From Betaproteobacteria bacterium (GTDB taxonomy: Bacteria; Pseudomonadota; Gammaproteobacteria; Burkholderiales; Burkholderiaceae_D), in NCBI GenBank assembly GCA_015655165.1, contig JAATFN010000178.1, positions 1 through 11,850 of the forward strand: a DNA stretch of 11,850 nucleotides, read 5' to 3'. The notes under the pieces were generated by a model, which saw nothing but the letters and a program-made list of their open reading frames with translations, had not been told where the DNA came from and ran no database searches. Made by a program: the position numbers and the translations under genes. Position 1 is the first letter of the stretch. Each line of letters starts with the position of its first letter. Positions 6,678 through 11,850 of this stretch are shown one piece after another.

Positions 6678-7961
6678 TCAAGAAATAATTGACTCCAAAG
6701 CGAACAGATCGGCAGGCTGTTCACGCTTGCGAATCAGGTGCACTTTGTCACCGTCGACCAGTACTTCAGCAGCACGACCACGCGTATTGTAGTTCGATGC
6801 CATGGTCATGCCATATGCGCCGGCCGATAATAACGCCAACAAATCGCCAGGCGCAATCGCCAATGTACGACCCTTGGCCAACCAATCACCCGACTCGCAC
6901 ACCGGCCCCACGACATCGTATATTTGCGCAGCAATCTCTTTTTGTTCGACCACTTCCACACCATGCCATGCCTCGTAAAGCGCCGGGCGCATCAGGTCGT
7001 TCATGGCAGCATCGACAATCGCGAAGTTTTTATCTTCACCATGCTTCAAATACTGGACTTCTGTCACCAATATACCGGCATTACCCACTATCGATCGGCC
7101 AGGCTCGAACATCACATCGATTGTCGCACCATTATATTTTTTTGCCCGCCACGCATCGACTCTGGCAAACACCCGTCCCAAATAGTCGCCCACCGGCACC
7201 GGCTTTTCATCGTGATACACAATACCGATACCACCACCGATATCCAGATGATGTATGTCAATGCCTTCAGCATGTAGCTGATCAATCAGTTCAATGACTT
7301 TATCCAGCGCTTCAAGCAAAGGCGCATCATCCAGCAACTGCGAACCGATATGGCAATCGATCCCGACAACCTCGATATGTGGCAATGCGGCGGCGGCACG
7401 ATAACAATCCAATGCATCCTCATAAGCAACACCGAATTTGTTCTCTTTCAGGCCAGTAGAAATATACGGATGGGTTTTGGCATCCACATTCGGATTCACA
7501 CGCAAGGAGATACGGGCCACCTTGCCCACTTCACCAGCCACCTCGTTTAAGCGATGCAACTCGGGAATCGACTCGACGTTAAAGCATAAAATATCATGCG
7601 ACAATGCCAGACGCATTTCCTCCCGCCCTTTACCTACCCCAGAAAAAATCACTTTCTTGGGGTCACACCCTGCTGCAATCACACGCTGTAATTCGCCACC
7701 CGACACAATATCAAACCCGGAACCCTGCTGCCCCAGCACATTCAAGACCGCAAGATTGGCGTTGGATTTGACCGAATAACAGATCAGCGCACCAGATTTT
7801 GCACGTCCTGCAGCCGCACAAGCTTTTGCATACGATTGATAGTTTTCTATCAGTGCTGCCTTGGAATACACGTATAAGGGTGAACCGAACTGCTTGACCA
7901 ATGTAGTCAATGCAACGTTTTCAGCGTGTAAGACACCGCTGCGATAAGAAAAATGGGACAT
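6678..7961 (-). CDS. lysA: Diaminopimelate decarboxylase
   Basis: A PLP-dependent fold-III decarboxylase (427 residues, normal length) that converts meso-diaminopimelate to L-lysine and CO2, the last step of lysine synthesis, in the cytoplasm. Visible motifs are CYSVKSNAN with PLP lysine K65, HIGSQ (204-208), GGGIG (242-246) and EPGRS (286-290) for phosphate binding. CESGD follows, with C355 from the partner subunit in the dimer active site, then GAYGMTMASNYN with Y383. All key residues are intact. The start at 7961 (MSHFSYRSG) lacks a clear ribosome site but lies only 8 bases after the lptM stop, so translational coupling is likely. The order lptM-lysA divergent from cyaY is common in betaproteobacteria. 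Confidence 0.97.
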   Translation of the reverse strand: MSHFSYRSGVLHAENVALTTLVKQFGSPLYVYSKAALIENYQSYAKACAAAGRAKSGALICYSVKSNANLAVLNVLGQQGSGFDIVSGGELQRVIAAGCDPKKVIFSGVGKGREEMRLALSHDILCFNVESIPELHRLNEVAGEVGKVARISLRVNPNVDAKTHPYISTGLKENKFGVAYEDALDCYRAAAALPHIEVVGIDCHIGSQLLDDAPLLEALDKVIELIDQLHAEGIDIHHLDIGGGIGIVYHDEKPVPVGDYLGRVFARVDAWRAKKYNGATIDVMFEPGRSIVGNAGILVTEVQYLKHGEDKNFAIVDAAMNDLMRPALYEAWHGVEVVEQKEIAAQIYDVVGPVCESGDWLAKGRTLAIAPGDLLALLSAGAYGMTMASNYNTRGRAAEVLVDGDKVHLIRKREQPADLFALESIIS

Positions 7962-7969
7962 GATATGGT

Positions 7970-8152
7970 TTATTTAACGTCAGATGTAACAGTACTGGCG
8001 CCAGCAGGCACAGGATTAGCCTGCTGGGTCGCAGATGCGGGCGGCACTTTAGGCAGATACAATGGGCCATTTTGGCCACAGCCGCCTAATAACACCGCAA
8101 CAACGGCTGCGGCACAAATCTGGTAAGAACGAAATGGAATAGGTAACTTCAC
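7970..8152 (-). CDS. lptM: LptM-type small lipoprotein (LPS translocon maturation factor, YifL family)
   Basis: A 60-residue lipoprotein. The N-terminus has a positive patch, a hydrophobic AAAVVAVLLGG core and lipobox LGGC with C25 as the acylated residue. It is followed directly by GQNGPLYLPK, the family signature. The Ala/Pro/Thr-rich tail is probably disordered. E. coli LptM assists assembly and disulfide maturation of LptD at the outer membrane; the same role here is inferred from the family. The start codon is GTG at 8152, the only initiator that gives a proper signal peptide, with no strong ribosome site. It is the first gene of a two-gene unit with lysA. Its start is only 39 bases from the divergent cyaY start. 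Confidence 0.85.
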   Translation of the reverse strand: MKLPIPFRSYQICAAAVVAVLLGGCGQNGPLYLPKVPPASATQQANPVPAGASTVTSDVK

Positions 8153-8183
8153 GATAAAATGATGGTTTAATTCAATGTCTTGG

Positions 8184-8213
8184 AGTGTAGCATGACCGAA
8201 TCGGAATTTTTAA
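8184..8213 (-). promoter_or_regulatory. Possible lptM-lysA promoter inside the start of cyaY
   Basis: On the minus strand TACACT (8189-8184, 4/6 to the -10 consensus) is preceded by TGC, giving an extended -10. TTAAAA (8213-8208, 4/6) stands 18 bases upstream. The leader would be about 25 bases. The gap between the divergent starts is so short that promoters must overlap coding sequence; the exact assignment is weak. For cyaY, a TAAAAT at 8155-8160 is a possible -10 without a good -35. Confidence 0.3.
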
Positions 8214-8521
8214 CCCTTGCCAATACAACTTTGACAACAATTGAAAATACATTGGAGCACGCCACAGATACAACCGACCTGGATGTCGAATGTAGCCGTA
8301 ACGGCAATGTCCTTGAAATCGAATGTATCGACAACGGCTCCAAAATCATCGTCAATATCCAGACCCCGATGCAAGAACTCTGGATTGCCGCCAAATCCGG
8401 CGGGTTTCATTACCAGTATAACGGTTCACACTGGTTGAATACGCGCGACCAAACAGACTTCTTCGAGACATTGTCGCGCGTCGTTAGCGAGCAAACAGGT
8501 GTTACTGTAAAACTCGGCTAG
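8192..8521 (+). CDS. cyaY: Iron-sulfur cluster assembly protein CyaY (bacterial frataxin)
   Basis: A 109-residue cytoplasmic frataxin that binds iron and modulates the IscS/IscU iron-sulfur assembly machine. Family features are an acidic first helix (MTESEFLTLANTTLTTIENTLE, broken by polar residues), the acidic ridge with TTDLDVE, and the conserved sheet IVNIQTPMQELWIAAKSG-GFHY around 53-74 with W64. W81 follows in NGSHWLNTRDQTDFFETL. Length is normal. ATG 8192 is preferred over the in-frame TTG at 8180 because GGAG (8182-8185) stands 6 bases before the ATG. The gene is divergent from lptM. Its TAG overlaps the stop of the convergent hydrolase gene, with no terminator between them. Confidence 0.95.
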   Translation: MTESEFLTLANTTLTTIENTLEHATDTTDLDVECSRNGNVLEIECIDNGSKIIVNIQTPMQELWIAAKSGGFHYQYNGSHWLNTRDQTDFFETLSRVVSEQTGVTVKLG

Positions 8522-9621
8522 GTCCTTGTATGGCCGGTATGTGACACGGTACCGGTTTGTGCCACCTGACGAAACCGATAGACATTGTCAGGCCCACGCT
8601 CCCTTTGAAGCGTGCCGTCAAACCACAATTTATGAAAATGGGCCAGCGCTTCGCCCAGTGCAAAACCCAGTTGATGAGTGTCTAATGGCCGGTGAAACAT
8701 GACCGGCAAAATATCGACGGCACTTTGTGGAACAGCACACGCTGCCAAAACTTCTGCCAACCGGTCTCTATGATGATCCGTTAATTGCTTAATGCGCTGA
8801 TGCAACCCCTTGAACGGCTTGCCATGGGACGGTAACACAAGCGTATCTTGTGGCAGTACCAGATAACGCTGCAAGGAATCGACATATTGCTGTACCGGAT
8901 TTGCTTCCGGCTCCACCGCAAAGACAGACACATTCGTCGAAATCCTCGGCAACACCATATCCCCGGAAATCAACACGCCCAGTTGTGCGCAATAAAGTGC
9001 GGCATGTTCGGGCGAATGGCCAAACCCGGTAATTACTTCCCAGGCCCGGCCACCCATGCGTAATGTCTGGCGGTCTTGTAAACGGATATAACTATGAGGA
9101 ACACTCGGCACCAGTGTCTGATAATAAACGTTACGTCCCTGCAATTTTTCTAACAGGGCATCCGTTAGGCCATGTCGTGCGAAATGTGGGGCCGATGCCA
9201 TACCATCGAGACCCGGTAAAGCTGCAGACATCATGCGTGCAAATCCATATTCACCCGTTGTTGCCAATAACGGTGCTTGCCACCGCTGACACAACCAGTC
9301 TGCCAGACCCACATGGTCAGGATGACTATGGGTAATTAATACACGTACAATCGGCAAGCCTTTTAAATGCGATGCAAAAATCGTTTCCCAGTTTTGCCGG
9401 GTGTCGTCATTGTCAATACCGCAGTCGATCACAGTCCAACCATGTACCTGACCATTTACCGTTTCAACTTCATCCTCGACCAACCATAGATTGACATGAT
9501 TAAGTGCGAATGGCAGTCCCATTCTTAACCACAGGATACCAGGTGCTACTTCCATGACAGTACCTGGCTCAGGCAGGGTTTCACCAAAGACATACGTCAG
9601 CTCAGCTTCTAGAACATTCAT
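8518..9621 (-). CDS. Metallo-beta-lactamase-fold hydrolase (LACTB2-like, with C-terminal winged-helix region)
   Basis: A 367-residue MBL-fold protein. Metal ligands are all visible: THSHPDH at 97-103 (H98, H100, D102, H103), H202 in GFGHSPEH, D221 in SGDMVLP and H266 in PSHGKPF. The C-terminal 100 residues (after about 270, with HHRDRL and a helical ALGEALAHFHKLWFDG part) match the winged-helix tail of LACTB2-like members. Such proteins act on thioesters, nucleic acids or other esters; the substrate here cannot be told. ATG 9621 (MNVLEAELTY) is chosen because AGAG lies just upstream and the family's N-terminal PGTVMEVAPGILWLR follows soon after. The in-frame ATG at 9699 would add 26 unrelated residues. 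The stop overlaps the cyaY stop. Confidence 0.88.
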   Translation of the reverse strand: MNVLEAELTYVFGETLPEPGTVMEVAPGILWLRMGLPFALNHVNLWLVEDEVETVNGQVHGWTVIDCGIDNDDTRQNWETIFASHLKGLPIVRVLITHSHPDHVGLADWLCQRWQAPLLATTGEYGFARMMSAALPGLDGMASAPHFARHGLTDALLEKLQGRNVYYQTLVPSVPHSYIRLQDRQTLRMGGRAWEVITGFGHSPEHAALYCAQLGVLISGDMVLPRISTNVSVFAVEPEANPVQQYVDSLQRYLVLPQDTLVLPSHGKPFKGLHQRIKQLTDHHRDRLAEVLAACAVPQSAVDILPVMFHRPLDTHQLGFALGEALAHFHKLWFDGTLQRERGPDNVYRFRQVAQTGTVSHTGHTRT

Positions 9622-9640
9622 ACCATCTCTACTAAAAAAA

Positions 9641-9748
9641 TTAACGTGGACCGCCGCAATACTTTGCAACGAAACGCTCAATATACTTGAGCATGACATA
9701 AACTACCATGCCAAATACCCTATTGAATGAATTATCTCTTTCATGCAT
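9641..9748 (-). CDS. Possible 35-residue small ORF between the chemoreceptor and hydrolase genes
   Basis: ATG at 9748 starts 6 bases after the chemoreceptor stop, with an AGGGGA stretch overlapping that stop (spacing only about 3; a second, out-of-frame ATG at 9744 has better spacing but gives 13 codons). The product would begin MHERDNSFNRVFG, have a mildly hydrophobic middle (MVVYVMLKYI) and end CGGPR at TAA 9641. No family is recognised. It may be chance. Confidence 0.15.
   Translation of the reverse strand: MHERDNSFNRVFGMVVYVMLKYIERFVAKYCGGPR
9676..9692. repeat. Short perfect inverted repeat upstream of the hydrolase gene
   Basis: GCTCAA (9676-9681) and TTGAGC (9687-9692) with a 5-base centre, about 60 bases after the chemoreceptor stop and 55 bases before the hydrolase start. 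No T-run follows on the minus strand, so an operator or a weak 3'-end hairpin is equally possible. Confidence 0.35.
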
Positions 9749-9754
9749 GTTCCC

Positions 9755-11590
9755 CTAAAATTCATCCCAGCCATCTTCATTCTTTTGTGGATAGGTTTTA
9801 GTCTGAGATTTTTTTTCAGGCAGTTGTTCAACAACAGGTTCTATCTTCTCAGGTAAAGCTGTTTTCTTCACTGGAGCAGTACGTATCTGTTCGGATTTAG
9901 AGCCGGCAGGCACAATCTTTGATACAGTAGTTCTAGGTGGGGTAACAGGTGATGTCGGCACCGTTGACGTACGCTGATGATCCGCAAACTGCTCTTTTGT
10001 TTTAAACACTTTGACTGCCTGCTCCAGCGCATCGGCCTGATCGAGTAAGCTCTCCGATGCAGCCGCTGCCTGTTCGACCAACGCAGAGTTTTGCTGTGTC
10101 ATTTCATCCATTTGTCCAATTGCAGTACTGACCTGACCAATCCCTTCATTCTGCTCTTTACTGGCAGCTAAAATCTCGCTCATGATATCAACAACCTGCC
10201 GCACAGCAGCAACAATCTCGTTCATTGTTGCCCCAGCCTGATCCACTTGCTGCCCACCCACCGTCACCTTGCTCACCGAATCAGTAATCAATCCGGAAAT
10301 TTCCTTTGCGGCAGCAGCAGAACGTTGTGCCAATACACGCACTTCACTGGCGACCACCGCAAACCCTCTACCTTGCTCACCTGCCCGAGCTGCTTCAACT
10401 GCTGCATTTAATGCCAGGATATTTGTCTGAAAAGAAATGCCGTCAATCACACTGATGATTTCCGAAATACGTGCAGAGCTTTGTTTGATACCATCCATGG
10501 TCTGTACAACTGTATCCACAGCATTGCCGCCTTTTTCAGCAAGGTCAGCTGTCGTTGATACCAATTGATTAGCCTGTCTGGCATTATCTGCATTTTGTTG
10601 CACAGTAGACGTCAACTGAACCATCGCACGGGAAATCTTCTCCAGACTAGATGCCTGTTGCGCTGTACGATCTGCAAGATTGGTGTTGCCACGCGCGATT
10701 TCACGTGATGCCGAATTAATATTGAATACACCTGAGCGCACATTACCAACAACCTTGTCCAGACCATCACCAATACCATTAATTGCTTTCATCAAGCGTC
10801 CAAGTTCATCCTCTTTGTCCGTCTCCAATGCCACCGTCAAATCCCCAGTGGCAAGCAGTTCTGCCACTTGTAAACTCTCTGTCACCGATTTCCTGATCAT
10901 CCGATAAACAAGCAATAAAGCAAGAATCGATACCACTACCATGAGCAACAACATCGCATAAACAATCCGCTCTGCAAGAAATGCTCCTGCTTCGGCTTTA
11001 CGCTCACGTGCCTCACTTTCCTTGATTTTGTCTTTCAGGAACTTGATCATTCCTGCACCTGAATTTCTATCCAGTTCGATATATTTACGACTAAACAAAA
11101 TATTAATGCCCAATGCCCTGTCAATCGGGCCTTCCTTAACATAATTCCCTTGTCCATCGTTATACAAACCCTTGGATGCATAGTAGGCAGTGTCCTCCAA
11201 CTCGTACATTTCATCGCTGTATTTGGAGAACGCGCCTTGAACCAGATTGTCAGGCATGCCCAGCTCTTTCAACAATACCGATGTTGTTGTTGTCCGCCCA
11301 TAAAGACGCTGAATTTTTCCTTTAGCCATGTCCTGATAACGTTGATATTCTTTTTCGAATTCTGGCTCACCTGTCACAATAAATGCACTCATCGCCTGAA
11401 TCATGTACAAACCCAAAAGCGCACTTTCAGCCTCAGCTAACAATGCTTTGATTTTGTATTCTGTCGCAGCATAACTTTCTTCCTGTATTTTTGATAAATG
11501 TATCAATGCGCTCATCATCCCCACACTCAGAATACAAAGCGTCAGGAAATACATAATAAAGCTGCCTTTGAGTGTAAAAATATTTTTCAT
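9755..11590 (-). CDS. Methyl-accepting chemotaxis protein with C-terminal GWDEF tether
   Basis: A 611-residue transmembrane chemoreceptor. TM1 spans about 10-32. A periplasmic sensor of about 175 helical residues follows (distinctive [15 protein letters not shown] and [16 protein letters not shown] stretches); I cannot assign it to a named ligand domain with confidence, though a four-helix-bundle type is likely. TM2 spans about 209-231 and HAMP about 232-285. The signalling coiled coil has the strictly conserved tip within residues 375-424 ([20 protein letters not shown], then [12 protein letters not shown]), which contacts CheA and CheW. A Pro/Thr/Lys-rich linker (about 540-600) leads to the final GWDEF, like the NWETF/GWEEF pentapeptide that docks CheR and CheB. 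ATG 11590 (MKNIFTLKG) is chosen, with GGA 4 bases and GAGAG further upstream; TTG 11614 would add 8 residues. Single gene, with no other che genes in the window. Confidence 0.95.
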   Translation of the reverse strand: MKNIFTLKGSFIMYFLTLCILSVGMMSALIHLSKIQEESYAATEYKIKALLAEAESALLGLYMIQAMSAFIVTGEPEFEKEYQRYQDMAKGKIQRLYGRTTTTSVLLKELGMPDNLVQGAFSKYSDEMYELEDTAYYASKGLYNDGQGNYVKEGPIDRALGINILFSRKYIELDRNSGAGMIKFLKDKIKESEARERKAEAGAFLAERIVYAMLLLMVVVSILALLLVYRMIRKSVTESLQVAELLATGDLTVALETDKEDELGRLMKAINGIGDGLDKVVGNVRSGVFNINSASREIARGNTNLADRTAQQASSLEKISRAMVQLTSTVQQNADNARQANQLVSTTADLAEKGGNAVDTVVQTMDGIKQSSARISEIISVIDGISFQTNILALNAAVEAARAGEQGRGFAVVASEVRVLAQRSAAAAKEISGLITDSVSKVTVGGQQVDQAGATMNEIVAAVRQVVDIMSEILAASKEQNEGIGQVSTAIGQMDEMTQQNSALVEQAAAASESLLDQADALEQAVKVFKTKEQFADHQRTSTVPTSPVTPPRTTVSKIVPAGSKSEQIRTAPVKKTALPEKIEPVVEQLPEKKSQTKTYPQKNEDGWDEF

Positions 11591-11850
11591 GATTCCGGTT
11601 CTCTCGATGTGCAATCCATTCGTTGAATTAACTATTCATCACCATGTTTTACATCTCACCGTAACTACAAAAAAATAGCACCTGACAACCTCGACACCCG
11701 GGAAGAATATTTCTTATTATTAATCATCCGATATCACCGTTTATCGTTATTTAAGCAGTCTATCAAACCACTCCATAGTTTCAACGTACAATATGCAAAC
11801 CGTTATTTTGAACAACACTTTGGTGTTGCTTCAGTTACATGACGGCAATG
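11591..11850 (-). other. Upstream region of the chemoreceptor gene, no gene seen
   Basis: AT-rich non-coding sequence. A possible sigma-70 promoter on the minus strand is TTGAAA (11784-11779, 5/6) and TAGACT (11762-11757, 4/6) with a 16-base spacer, which would leave a leader of about 160 bases. A perfect 6-bp stem CAACAC/GTGTTG with loop TTTG lies at 11813-11828 and may be the end of a neighbouring transcript. A sigma-28-like -10 (AACGATAA) lacks a matching -35. Confidence 0.3.

Noticed and set aside
6689..7297. Plus-strand open frame of 202 codons opposite lysA
   Set aside because: Antisense shadow; His/Pro/Arg-rich composition typical of a reversed reading of a real gene.
9622..9699. N-terminal extension of the MBL hydrolase from ATG 9699
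   Set aside because: The extra 26 residues resemble no family N-terminus and run over the inverted repeat at 9676-9692; the start at 9621 leads straight into the conserved domain.
11735..11765. Sigma-28 (flagellar) promoter for the chemoreceptor
   Set aside because: AACGATAA resembles the -10, but the sequence at the required -35 distance matches the consensus at only about 2 of 8 positions.

Overview
The window looks like a housekeeping stretch of a betaproteobacterial chromosome, probably Burkholderiales. The evidence is the gene order fmdB-DUF502-aspS, the lysA-lptM cluster divergent from cyaY, and close protein matches to those families. Base composition looks near 50% GC by eye. Placement below order level, for example in Oxalobacteraceae, would be a guess.

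Layout. Bases 1-1308 hold a minus-strand cluster: an FmdB-type zinc-ribbon protein, a DUF502 inner-membrane protein and the 5' part of aspS, which runs off the left edge. A strong inverted repeat lies between DUF502 and aspS. Bases 1309-1905 are non-coding and rich in inverted repeats, including a collinear long hairpin of 28 pairs at 1436-1526. They end in a promoter-like segment with a tandem AGTAAG-N5-AGTAAG box. Bases 1906-4728 form a tight plus-strand operon: a MipA/OmpV outer-membrane protein, an OmpR/PhoB-class response regulator and a membrane histidine kinase, with overlapping ends. Bases 4729-5023 are a non-coding gap between convergent units, with a clear terminator for the minus-strand gene on its right.

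Bases 5024-6484 (minus) are a full-length sodium:solute symporter gene split by one in-frame TAA. Bases 6678-8152 (minus) are lysA (diaminopimelate decarboxylase) with the small LptM-type lipoprotein upstream. cyaY (frataxin) is divergent from them at 8192-8521. Its stop codon overlaps the stop of a convergent metallo-beta-lactamase-fold hydrolase at 8518-9621. Bases 9755-11590 (minus) are a complete methyl-accepting chemotaxis receptor ending in a GWDEF pentapeptide. The remaining 260 bases are its upstream region.

How the genes work together. The regulator-kinase pair probably controls its own operon, including the outer-membrane protein, through the tandem box that overlaps the -35 position of the mipA promoter. 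The aspS, lysA, lptM and cyaY genes serve translation, lysine/peptidoglycan precursor supply, LPS export assembly and iron handling. The chemoreceptor implies a motile organism with a CheR/CheB adaptation system encoded elsewhere. I found no CRISPR array, rRNA, tRNA, insertion sequence or prophage gene. The points most worth a second look are the regulator box, the structured intergenic region and the interrupted symporter. I saw no clearly new multi-gene system.
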